This document shows, piece by piece, positions 35,435 through 42,932 of a stretch of 64,000 nucleotides of DNA. This DNA comes from Chitinophagaceae bacterium (GTDB taxonomy: Bacteria > Bacteroidota > Bacteroidia > Chitinophagales > Chitinophagaceae). Where the stretch lies: positions 124,001 to 188,000 of the forward strand of contig JAFKGQ010000007.1 of NCBI GenBank assembly GCA_017307755.1, given 5' to 3'. The notes beneath the pieces are model-generated. The model was not told the DNA's origin. It ran no database searches and was given only the letters and a program-made list of their open reading frames with translations. The position numbers were made by a program, and so were the translations under genes. Position 1 is the stretch's first letter, and the number at the start of each line of letters is the position of its first letter.

Positions 35435-35976
35435 GTCTTATTTACAAAAATGGAAAAAACCGTTGTACCATAGTTCCGTTGTGTGACAAACAACGGATAA
35501 CCCTCATAATTGTTCCGGGGAGTATGTTCCAGTACAAACCACCCCTTATCCCGCAGCAGCTTTTTCTCCACGACCAGCCGGGGCAGCTCGTCAATCGTGA
35601 CAAGTGCATACGGCGGACCGGCAAATATCAGATCAAATTGTTCCGAACATTGTTCTATAAATCTGAACACATCCATGCGGATGACCTTGTAAAAAGGTTC
35701 CAAACCCAGCTCCCGGGCGTTCTTCAGGATAAAACTGAACATGGCCGGGTCCTTTTCCACCACCGTAAGGTCCTTTACTCCCCTGGAAGCCAGCTCATAG
35801 CTGATGCTGCCCGTCCCGCCAAAAAGGTCCAGGGTACGCAACGTCCCCAATTCCAGGTTGTTCTCCAGGATGTTGAACAGCCCTTCCTTGGCCATATCCG
35901 TCGTGGGACGGGTAAATGGCATGTTCGCCGGAGGAGTGATCCTCCGGCCTCCCAGTTCGCCTCCGATTATGCGCAT
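35431..35976 (-). CDS. rsmD: 16S rRNA (guanine966-N2)-methyltransferase RsmD
   Basis: 181-residue RsmD-family methyltransferase that modifies G966 of 16S rRNA. N-terminal MRIIGGELGGRRI and TRPTTDMAKEGLFNIL, the SAM-binding LDLFGGTGSISYE and the VVEKDP motif are typical. The catalytic motif, normally DPPY or NPPY, reads GPPY (residues 120-123), losing the acidic/amide residue that contacts the target base. Whether that is a lineage feature or loss of function cannot be told here. It overlaps the upstream DUF3822 gene by 10 bases and the downstream bioD by 4. Confidence 0.92.
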   Translation of the reverse strand: MRIIGGELGGRRITPPANMPFTRPTTDMAKEGLFNILENNLELGTLRTLDLFGGTGSISYELASRGVKDLTVVEKDPAMFSFILKNARELGLEPFYKVIRMDVFRFIEQCSEQFDLIFAGPPYALVTIDELPRLVVEKKLLRDKGWFVLEHTPRNNYEGYPLFVTQRNYGTTVFSIFVNKT

Positions 35977-36821
35977 ACCGCCATTTTCAAAATAGATGAG
36001 AAATAATGCAGGGGCAACTCCTTCAATTCATCCGTGATCTTGATACTCTCGTCGATCTCTTCGAAGATTATCTGAAGAAAATATTTATGTAACTCTTCGC
36101 TAAGCGCTGATTGTCTGTCGATTAATCCCCCTATAAGTACTTTTATCTCCCCGGGGTTGATCCCCAGCTGTTTACAGATGTTCAACAGGTAATAGGCCAC
36201 ATCGCGTGCATCCTGGTAGTTGAAGGTCTGCATTAGATATACCTTCCCTTCCCTGATCACCAGGGTCACCATCTTGTCAGGGTAGAAGATCACTTTGAGA
36301 CAATCCCGCCCTTCCCCCGAATCAAACATCTTATAGCTCTTCAGCAGCAGACTGTAATAATGCCAGTATTTGCCGGCCGTAAACTGCTGCTGCAGCAAAT
36401 GATGCAGCTCCGGCGATATCCTGTACACATTGAACAGCTCCCACCAGGGTATTTTCTCGGAAAGTACAAGACCTTTCTGCAGGTTGCCATGCACAATATC
36501 GATGATCTCCTTATTCGTGTCCATGCTGAACAGAGGCTCGGGCACCAGGCTGCTTTCAGGGAAATTATAGACCAGCAGGGTTTCCTTTACAGCCCGTTTC
36601 AGCAGCGGCTCGTTTTCAAGGATCTCCTTCAGCGTCCCGGTAAACTGTTTGTTCTTTTCCTGGTCCAGCTGGAAGTATTTTATCACCAACGGCCCCATGT
36701 TCCGCTGGTTCAATAAAGTATAAGTAAAGGAATGTGCATTAACTTCTACAAGTAGCCGGCACTGTAACAGGTCATCATCCGTTATATCAGGGACTTCTAT
36801 TTGAAAAGCTGGTTTTACCAT
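35967..36821 (-). CDS. DUF3822 family protein
   Basis: About 284-residue protein of the DUF3822 family, which is found mainly in Bacteroidota and has an actin-like ATPase fold by reputation. The two-lobed pattern, YKMFDSGEGRDCLKVIFYPD and VLIGGLIDRQSAL fit. It is probably cytoplasmic with no signal peptide. I use the ATG at 36821, which leaves 49 bases to the divergent MATE gene; an upstream start would overlap that gene. Its end overlaps rsmD by 10 bases, and the pairing with rsmD is common in this phylum. The function is unknown. Confidence 0.82.
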   Translation of the reverse strand: MVKPAFQIEVPDITDDDLLQCRLLVEVNAHSFTYTLLNQRNMGPLVIKYFQLDQEKNKQFTGTLKEILENEPLLKRAVKETLLVYNFPESSLVPEPLFSMDTNKEIIDIVHGNLQKGLVLSEKIPWWELFNVYRISPELHHLLQQQFTAGKYWHYYSLLLKSYKMFDSGEGRDCLKVIFYPDKMVTLVIREGKVYLMQTFNYQDARDVAYYLLNICKQLGINPGEIKVLIGGLIDRQSALSEELHKYFLQIIFEEIDESIKITDELKELPLHYFSSILKMAVCA

Positions 36822-36870
36822 AGGTGCAATAATACTTAAAAGTAGTTTATCTTGCAGTCCTTTTTTCGGC

Positions 36871-38226
36871 ATGGCGGAAAACATTAATTATAAAGTTTCC
36901 ATTACTACCAGGGACATCCTCCGGATGGCCATCCCTATCAGCATGGCTATCCTGGTGCCTCAGATCAATTTTATCACAAATAATATCTTCTTAGGGCACC
37001 TGGACGAAACTTCCGAAGCGCTGTCCACCGCGGGCATTACCGGCGTCTATTATCTCCTTTTTGCCGTCGTGGGGCAGGGTCTGAACAATGGGCTCCAGGC
37101 GTTGATCGCCAGACGGGCAGGGGAAGGCCGTATCGAAGAGATCGGGAAACTCTTTATACAGGGAATGATCATCGCCATGGCGCTGGCCCTTATAGGTATC
37201 CTCCTTACCTGGTTCGTCGCGCCGGCTATCCTGTCCTGGTCGTTAACATCTCAGCCCCTGCGGGACCAGGCAGTACAATTCCTGCGGATACGCATCTGGG
37301 GACTGCCATTCCTTTACATCTATCAAATGCGCAATGCCCTGCTGGTAGGCACCAACCAAAGCAAATATCTTATATACGGCACATTGGCGGAATCCGTGGT
37401 CAATATAACCCTGGATTATGGGTTGATCTATGGCCATCTGGGACTGCCCGCCCTGGGTTTCAACGGAGCCGCTTATGCCTCCATCGCCGCCGAAGCAGCC
37501 GGCATGCTGGCCGTATTCCTGATCATCCATGCCAAAGGCGTCAGCCAACAGTTACATCTGTACAAATACAGGAAATTTGACCCCGCCAACAGCCGGCTGA
37601 TCCTTGTGCAATCCTCGCCCCTGGTGTTCCAGTTTACCCTCAGTATCCTCGCCTGGACATTTTTTTATATCCTCATCGAACACCATGGACGGCAGGCGCT
37701 GGCCATCAGCAATACCATGCGTAATATCTTCGGCCTCTTCGGGGTCTTCACCTGGGCCTTTGCCTCCACTACCAATGCCATGGTAAGCAATATCATCGGA
37801 CAAAAAATGGAACACCGGGTGATAGAGCTCGTCCACAAGATCCTGCGGCTGAGCATCAGCTTTGCCCTCCTGGTAGCCCTGTTGCTAAATATCTTTCCGG
37901 AGGTCTTTCTTGCCGTATACGGCCAGGATGCCGCATTTACGCAGGCAGCCATCCCCGTCATCCGGGTAGTATCTTCCGCCCTGGTGATGATGTCCTTCGC
38001 CACCATCTGGCTAAACGCCGTCACAGGCACGGCAAATACCCGTATCAACCTCCTTATCGAACTGGTCACCCTGGTCTTCTATTGTATCTATGTATACCTG
38101 GTATTACAGCAATGGAACATGTCCATTATTGTCGGATGGATGTCAGAATGGATCTACTGGGGCGTGATCTTTATCCTCTCCTGGCTCTATATCCGCAGCG
38201 GACGATGGAAAGGTAAGGTCATCTGA
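36871..38226 (+). CDS. MATE-family efflux transporter
   Basis: 451-residue integral membrane protein with about 12 helices in two halves, a MATE (NorM/DinF-like) exporter driven by Na+ or H+. The first helix has ISMAILVPQINFITNNIFLG and the family-typical GQGLNNGLQALIARRAGEG follows. It is divergent from DUF3822 (49-base gap) and converges on folB with 3 bases between stop codons. The substrate cannot be predicted. Confidence 0.93.
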   Translation: MAENINYKVSITTRDILRMAIPISMAILVPQINFITNNIFLGHLDETSEALSTAGITGVYYLLFAVVGQGLNNGLQALIARRAGEGRIEEIGKLFIQGMIIAMALALIGILLTWFVAPAILSWSLTSQPLRDQAVQFLRIRIWGLPFLYIYQMRNALLVGTNQSKYLIYGTLAESVVNITLDYGLIYGHLGLPALGFNGAAYASIAAEAAGMLAVFLIIHAKGVSQQLHLYKYRKFDPANSRLILVQSSPLVFQFTLSILAWTFFYILIEHHGRQALAISNTMRNIFGLFGVFTWAFASTTNAMVSNIIGQKMEHRVIELVHKILRLSISFALLVALLLNIFPEVFLAVYGQDAAFTQAAIPVIRVVSSALVMMSFATIWLNAVTGTANTRINLLIELVTLVFYCIYVYLVLQQWNMSIIVGWMSEWIYWGVIFILSWLYIRSGRWKGKVI

Positions 38227-38229
38227 TCC

Positions 38230-38589
38230 TCAGCTGTCAAATTTCTTATGAAGGGTCATGCCGGCCTTACCCTGGAAATTGCCGATGGGCGCCTGCAACT
38301 TGTAGATGGAAATGATTACTTCCCTGATGAAAGGATATAATGCCTTGATCTTACCGATGATCTCGTCGGCGATCTTTTCAAGTAAAGGAGAAGGCTGATG
38401 CATCCGCTGTTTGACAATGGCAAACAGGTTCACATAATTGACTATCGAATCGAGATTTTCAAAAGGACGATCCTTTTCATCATAGATCACATCAAGATGC
38501 ACTTCAAAGGTATTACCCGTCGCCAATTCCTCCTTAAATACGCCATGATGCCCTGAAAAGATCAGGTTATGTAGCCGGACTGTAACCAT
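38230..38589 (-). CDS. folB: Dihydroneopterin aldolase
   Basis: 119-residue FolB, which cleaves dihydroneopterin to 6-hydroxymethyl-dihydropterin in folate synthesis. The expected residues are visible: FSGHHGVFKEE with a glutamate near 20-21, VNYVNLF with Tyr52, LLEKIAD with Glu71 and YKLQAPI with the catalytic Lys97. Normal length. It stands alone between the MATE gene (convergent) and trxB, 50 bases downstream of the trxB stop. Confidence 0.93.
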   Translation of the reverse strand: MVTVRLHNLIFSGHHGVFKEELATGNTFEVHLDVIYDEKDRPFENLDSIVNYVNLFAIVKQRMHQPSPLLEKIADEIIGKIKALYPFIREVIISIYKLQAPIGNFQGKAGMTLHKKFDS

Positions 38590-38640
38590 TCGTTGCCGTT
38601 TTGAATTATGGTTGACGGTTGGGTTGGTGAGCCGGGGGCA

Positions 38641-39588
38641 TTAGGCCAGCCCCTTCGCAGACAGATACCGCTCAGCATCCAGCGCCGCCATACAACCGCT
38701 GCCCGCAGCCGTCACCGCCTGTCTGTATATCTTATCCTGTACGTCGCCTGCGGCAAATACGCCTTCCACATTTGTGCGGGACGTGCCGGGAACGGTCTTG
38801 ATATAGCCGGCTTCATCCATTTCAAGAAATTCGGAGAAAATACCCGAATTTGGCTGATGACCGATGGCCACAAAAAAACCGCTTAAAGGAACCACCTGCT
38901 TTTCATCCGTCTTGTTATTACGGATCCGCAGCCCCTCTACCCTGCTTTCACCCAATACCTCATCCGCCTCACTGCTCCAATACATCTTGATATTCGGGGT
39001 CTGCTGCACCCTTTCCTGCATGATCCTGGACGCACGCATCTTATCGCTCCTGATCAGCATATGCACCGTGGTGGCAAGTTTGGAAAGATACAGCGCTTCT
39101 TCCGCAGCCGTATCTCCGGCGCCTACGATCGCCACCTCCTTATTACGGAAAAAGAATCCGTCACACACCGCGCATGCACTGACCCCATATCCATTCAACC
39201 GCTGTTCACTCTCCAGTCCCAGCCACTTGGCTGAAGCCCCCGTGGCAATAATAACGGCATCCGCCTCGATCAATTTCTCCTCATCGATCCATACTTTAAA
39301 AGGCCGGACCGAAAAGTCTACCTTAGTAGCCAGTCCGAATCTAATGTCCGCCCCCATACGTGTCGCCTGCTTCTCAAAATGCACCATCATCTCAGGTCCC
39401 TGCACGCCATCGGGATAACCAGGATAATTCTCTACTTCCGTGGTAATGGTCAGCTGCCCCCCGGGTTGGATACCCTGGTAAAGCACCGGCTTCAGGTTGG
39501 CACGTGCAGCATAGACGGCCGCCGTATAGCCCGCAGGTCCTGATCCTATTATAAGACAATGTACTTTTTCGCTTGCTGTAACATCCAT
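38641..39588 (-). CDS. trxB: Thioredoxin-disulfide reductase
   Basis: 315-residue TrxB, the FAD enzyme that reduces thioredoxin with NADPH. FAD motif GSGPAG (15-20), ENYPGYPDG, the redox pair CAVC (Cys139 and Cys142), NADPH motif VGAGDTAAEEAL and the C-terminal GVFAAGDVQDKIYRQ are all present. I start at the ATG 39588; a GTG eight codons upstream would add a non-conserved extension. Single gene, upstream of folB on the same strand. Confidence 0.96.
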   Translation of the reverse strand: MDVTASEKVHCLIIGSGPAGYTAAVYAARANLKPVLYQGIQPGGQLTITTEVENYPGYPDGVQGPEMMVHFEKQATRMGADIRFGLATKVDFSVRPFKVWIDEEKLIEADAVIIATGASAKWLGLESEQRLNGYGVSACAVCDGFFFRNKEVAIVGAGDTAAEEALYLSKLATTVHMLIRSDKMRASRIMQERVQQTPNIKMYWSSEADEVLGESRVEGLRIRNNKTDEKQVVPLSGFFVAIGHQPNSGIFSEFLEMDEAGYIKTVPGTSRTNVEGVFAAGDVQDKIYRQAVTAAGSGCMAALDAERYLSAKGLA

Positions 39589-39678
39589 GCTCGATCTAAA
39601 TTTAGGGATCACAAAAATAACCCTAAAAGGGGAAATTGAATGTCGTTTACATGACTCCCTTGACAGAGTGTGAATAAT

Positions 39679-39852
39679 ATGTTTAATTTGTCTATGAACC
39701 CTCCCAAAGCCAAACCACGCCGAAAGATCTACCGCATCCTATGGATAATAGCCCTTGTCTGTGCGCTGCTGGCGCTCTATGAGGGGTGGCGTATCATGAC
39801 ATATGGAGTGGGCAGTTGGGAATTGAATCGCCATAGAGCGGAGCACCAGTGA
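39679..39852 (+). CDS. Small single-helix membrane protein
   Basis: 57-residue protein with a basic N-terminal segment (PPKAKPRRKIYR) and one hydrophobic helix (ILWIIALVCALLALYEGW). The coding signal is weak but supported by the isolated position, the positive-inside charge pattern and a strong terminator 20 bases after the stop. A second ATG lies five codons in. I do not recognise the family. It is divergent from trxB (90-base gap) and convergent with rpoD. Confidence 0.6.
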   Translation: MFNLSMNPPKAKPRRKIYRILWIIALVCALLALYEGWRIMTYGVGSWELNRHRAEHQ

Positions 39853-39871
39853 ACGCAGGGGCGCCAAATAA

Positions 39872-39895
39872 AAGCCCCGGCGGATGCCGGGGCTT
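39872..39895. terminator. Bidirectional intrinsic terminator before rpoD end
   Basis: AAGCCCCGGC-GGAT-GCCGGGGCTT is a perfect 10-base GC-rich stem between the small membrane protein gene and the convergent rpoD. The U-run is short on both sides (AAA and TT). Confidence 0.8.
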
Positions 39896-39920
39896 CTGAT
39901 AAAAGGAAAATATCGGTGGA

Positions 39921-40778
39921 TTAACCCAAATATGCTTTTAATGCATTGCTGTAGCGGGCCTTCTGCAGACGCTTGATGGCCCTTTCCTTAATCTGGCGAA
40001 TGCGTTCTTTTGTCAGATCGTACTTCTGGCCTATCTGCTCGATGGTAACACCATTCTCGCCATCCAGACCGAAATATGCATTCACGATCTCTGCTTCACG
40101 GGGACTCAACGATTTCAGGACCCGGCGGATCTCCGCACGCAGTGAATCCTTCATCACGTCATCATCCGTCTCGTCACCACCTTCCAGCAAATCTCCCATC
40201 GCTACATCCTCTGCCTCGTGTACAGGCGCATCCAGACTACTGTGACGGGTATTGCTCTGGAAAATGTTGTTGATCTCCGTTTCGCTCATTTCCAATAACT
40301 CAGCTAATTCTTCCGTGCTAGGCTCCCTCTCATGCTCCTGTTCGAAAGCCATGTACGCCTTATTAGCCTTGTTGTAAGTGCCAATCTTGTTTTGAGGCAG
40401 GCGGACTAATCTGCCCTGCTCTGCCAACGCCTGCAGGATGGATTGGCGGATCCACCATACCGCGTATGAAATAAACTTGAAACCCTTGGTTTCATCAAAG
40501 CGTTGAGCCGCTTTAATAAGGCCGAGGTTGCCCTCGTTGATCAAATCACTCAGCGATAACCCCTGGTGCTGATATTGCTTTGCCACAGAAACAACGAAGC
40601 GCAAGTTGGCCTGCACCAACTTGTCCAATGCTTTCTGGTCACCCATCTTGATCCGCTGGGCAAGCACCGTCTCCTCTTCAGGAGTGATCATCGGAATCTT
40701 CGATATTTCCTGCAAGTACTTCTCAACAGCCTGAGAATCACGGTTCGTAATCTGTGTAGCAATCTTAAGTTGCCTCAT
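39921..40778 (-). CDS. rpoD: Primary RNA polymerase sigma factor (RpoD/SigA)
   Basis: 285-residue sigma-70, the housekeeping sigma factor. It begins almost directly with region 1.2 (SQAVEKYLQEISKIPMITPEE) and lacks region 1.1, as is usual in Bacteroidota. Region 2 has ISYAVWWIRQSILQALAEQG; region 3 and region 4 with DLTKERIRQIKERAIKRLQK follow. This sigma factor recognises the TAnnTTTG/TTG promoters seen in this window. The ATG is 12-20 bases downstream of a TATTTTTG box. Confidence 0.97.
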   Translation of the reverse strand: MRQLKIATQITNRDSQAVEKYLQEISKIPMITPEEETVLAQRIKMGDQKALDKLVQANLRFVVSVAKQYQHQGLSLSDLINEGNLGLIKAAQRFDETKGFKFISYAVWWIRQSILQALAEQGRLVRLPQNKIGTYNKANKAYMAFEQEHEREPSTEELAELLEMSETEINNIFQSNTRHSSLDAPVHEAEDVAMGDLLEGGDETDDDVMKDSLRAEIRRVLKSLSPREAEIVNAYFGLDGENGVTIEQIGQKYDLTKERIRQIKERAIKRLQKARYSNALKAYLG

Positions 40779-40797
40779 ATCAAAAAATAAAAGATGA

Positions 40798-40805
40798 CAA
40801 AAATA
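40798..40805 (-). promoter_or_regulatory. Putative rpoD -7 box
   Basis: On the minus strand TATTTTTG matches TAnnTTTG and lies about 20 bases upstream of the rpoD start codon. The -33 element is not clear, so confidence is moderate. Confidence 0.45.
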
Positions 40806-41160
40806 TTTGTCGGGTACTAATAACTAATAATTAATCAACAAGTATTGGACTGGGAGGGTTCACGAAAGTTGCAAAATAATTGCAAAAGATAAGTTAAGCA
40901 TCATTTATCATTCCGTCCAGAACCGTTTGCAAATGTAGTCACGGAAGTTGGTACTTCATAGCGTTGGGGGAAAAATCAGGAGATTTTAATCCCTTTTTTT
41001 GATCTCTAAGTGGACCTGTGTAACAGGCATGCCCCTTTGCAATTAACCTCAAATCTTTTGCAGATAGCAGGTCCCGTAAGTTTTGCACTCTTTATTAACA
41101 GCTTGGGGACGGGATGGTTCACCCTCAAAAAAATCTTTTCAAAAATCCGGAAAAAATTTT
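40806..41160. other. AT-rich intergenic region between rpoD and blaI
   Basis: Non-coding spacer between divergent rpoD and blaI. I see no open frame of note or stable long hairpin. TTTG (41057-41060), a 16-base spacer and TAAGTTTTG (41077-41085) resemble a promoter reading toward blaI, one base off the -7 consensus. Confidence 0.45.
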
Positions 41161-41211
41161 TATAACTAAATAAATAGTTATAGCTTTATCTACATAACTA
41201 AAAACTTAGTT
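41161..41211. promoter_or_regulatory. Paired BlaI-type operators
   Basis: Two copies of AACTA-N6-TAGTT, at 41164-41179 and 41196-41211, with centres 32 bases apart (about three helical turns). The first extends to a perfect TATAACTA...TAGTTATA with 8-base arms (41161-41182). They end 5 bases before the blaI start codon, as expected for autorepression by a BlaI dimer. Confidence 0.72.
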
Positions 41212-41216
41212 TTAAA

Positions 41217-41597
41217 ATGAATACCTACAAGCCGCTGACAAAAGCCGAAGAGCAGGTCATGCAAGTCCTCTGGCGCCTGGGCAAAGGATTCCTGAAAGAT
41301 ATCCTGGACGAAACTCCTGAACCTAAACCCCATTCCAACACCATCGCTACCCTGCTAAAGATCCTCGTGGAAAAAGGATACGTCCAATACGAGGTCCAGG
41401 GCCGCAACAATTTTTACCAACCCCGCATCAGTAAGACAGAATATGGGAAAAGAAGCGTCAACCAACTGGTGAAAGGTTATTTCGAAGGATCTCCCGCCAA
41501 ACTGATCTCCCAATTCGTCAGCGACAACAAACTGAGCCTGGAAGAACTGGAAGCCCTGCTGCAACAGATACGCTCATCCAGAAATGATTCATTATGA
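41217..41597 (+). CDS. blaI: BlaI/MecI/CopY-family repressor
   Basis: 126-residue winged-helix repressor of the BlaI/MecI family. It starts LTKAEEQVMQVLWRLGKGFL, has the recognition segment PHSNTIATLLKILVEKGYV and the wing GRNNFYQPRISK, followed by the C-terminal dimerisation helices. In the family, the repressor is cut by a partner membrane protease when the receptor senses a cell-wall signal. Here the partner genes follow: its stop overlaps the next M56 protease start (ATGA). Paired palindromes directly upstream are the probable operators. No beta-lactamase gene is adjacent. Confidence 0.92.
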   Translation: MNTYKPLTKAEEQVMQVLWRLGKGFLKDILDETPEPKPHSNTIATLLKILVEKGYVQYEVQGRNNFYQPRISKTEYGKRSVNQLVKGYFEGSPAKLISQFVSDNKLSLEELEALLQQIRSSRNDSL

Positions 41598-42928
41598 ACA
41601 CCTTACTCCAAAATCACCTAATCCTATACGGGCTTCGTATGATCCTCATCACGGCTGTATTTTACGGGTATTACCAGGCCTTCCTTCGCAACCGCAGTTT
41701 CCATGTTTACAACAGATGGTTTCTTCTGGGAAGCGTGCTGTTGTCACTACTGTTGCCGCTGATACGGATCCCCATGCATTTTACATGGACAAACACAGGA
41801 AGACCCGCCGGGGTCATAGCAGCCGTATTTTGGGCTGATAACGACTCCTCGGGAACAGGAGCATTATATCCTCCGGCCACAGATCCGGCCCCCCCTGTTG
41901 CCCTATGGGTGCTGATCGGGATATATGGGCTTATCACCGCCCTATTGCTTACCCGGCTGACCAGGTCGGTCTACAGGATCACCAGGACAGCCCGGAAGTA
42001 TCCCGCTACCCCCATCGGCCCCATCCGACTCCTGAAAACCACCGAAACCGGCGCCCCCTTTTCCTTTCTCAACTGGCTGTTCTGGGACGAGCAGACAGAC
42101 CCATCCGGCATTCCCGGACATCTCCTCTTCCTTCATGAATCCTATCATATCCGTCAACGGCATACGCTGGATATCCTCGGTGTGGAGATCATACGCAGCC
42201 TGTGCTGGTTCAACCCTTTTTTCCACTGGGCCCTCCAGGAATTAAAGGTCCTGCATGAATTCGGCGCCGATCAATATGCTTTATCATCTGGCGAGAACAA
42301 CGAACAACGCCACCGCTATGCAGAATTACTGGTCTGGCAATCGGTGGGTCTAAGCCGGCCTCCAGCCATTACACATTCATTTTTTCATAACCAATTAAAA
42401 CGAAGGGTCACCATGATCACACAAATCACACAAAAGCCATCTGGTCCTCTTGCAAGGATCATGGCCCTGCCTCTGCTGGCAATTTTACTGGGCATATTTG
42501 CCACTGCGCCGGCACAGGAGGTCCAGCATTCAAAGAACGTCGCTTCCTTATCCGACAGCGCCCGATTGCTCCGGCTCTATTGCAAAACTCTGCGCTACCC
42601 CGATCAGGTCGTCAATACCGGACAGGGAGGCACTGTGTGGTTCTCTGTCAAATTGGGAGAAGGCGGTGAATTACTGGAATATACACCTTATGTTACAGCA
42701 CCGGAAGGTCAGCGGCTTTTCAGGATCGACGTACACGGCTATGCCGGCCACCAGGCCCCTCCGCTGACAAAAGAGGAAACCCGGCGCCTCCTTCAGGCTG
42801 AAACCCGGCGGGCTTCTGAGAACATCGGTAAAAAAAATCCTCCGGCGCCATCCACTGCAACAACTACCCTATCCCCCGGAGAATACTACTTTGAGGTGTC
42901 CTACAAAGTAGAAAAGCGTAAAAACTAA
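41594..42928 (+). CDS. BlaR1-like M56 receptor protease with TonB-like C-terminal domain
   Basis: 444-residue membrane protein with three helices in the first 125 residues, a cytoplasmic M56 zinc-protease domain with HESYH (181-185) and a downstream glutamate in HEFGAD (Glu222), a fourth helix (about 291-308, ALPLLAILLGIFATAP), and an extracytoplasmic tail. In place of the penicillin-binding sensor of BlaR1, the tail has LRYPDQVVNTGQGGTVWFSV, which resembles the C-terminal domain of TonB-type proteins. Translationally coupled to blaI. It probably cleaves the BlaI-type repressor after sensing an envelope signal. The signal is unknown. Confidence 0.87.
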   Translation: MNTLLQNHLILYGLRMILITAVFYGYYQAFLRNRSFHVYNRWFLLGSVLLSLLLPLIRIPMHFTWTNTGRPAGVIAAVFWADNDSSGTGALYPPATDPAPPVALWVLIGIYGLITALLLTRLTRSVYRITRTARKYPATPIGPIRLLKTTETGAPFSFLNWLFWDEQTDPSGIPGHLLFLHESYHIRQRHTLDILGVEIIRSLCWFNPFFHWALQELKVLHEFGADQYALSSGENNEQRHRYAELLVWQSVGLSRPPAITHSFFHNQLKRRVTMITQITQKPSGPLARIMALPLLAILLGIFATAPAQEVQHSKNVASLSDSARLLRLYCKTLRYPDQVVNTGQGGTVWFSVKLGEGGELLEYTPYVTAPEGQRLFRIDVHGYAGHQAPPLTKEETRRLLQAETRRASENIGKKNPPAPSTATTTLSPGEYYFEVSYKVEKRKN

Positions 42929-42932
42929 ACAG

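Noticed and set aside
39670..39678. GTG start for the small membrane protein
   Set aside because: An ATG three codons later fits better and the extra residues add nothing.
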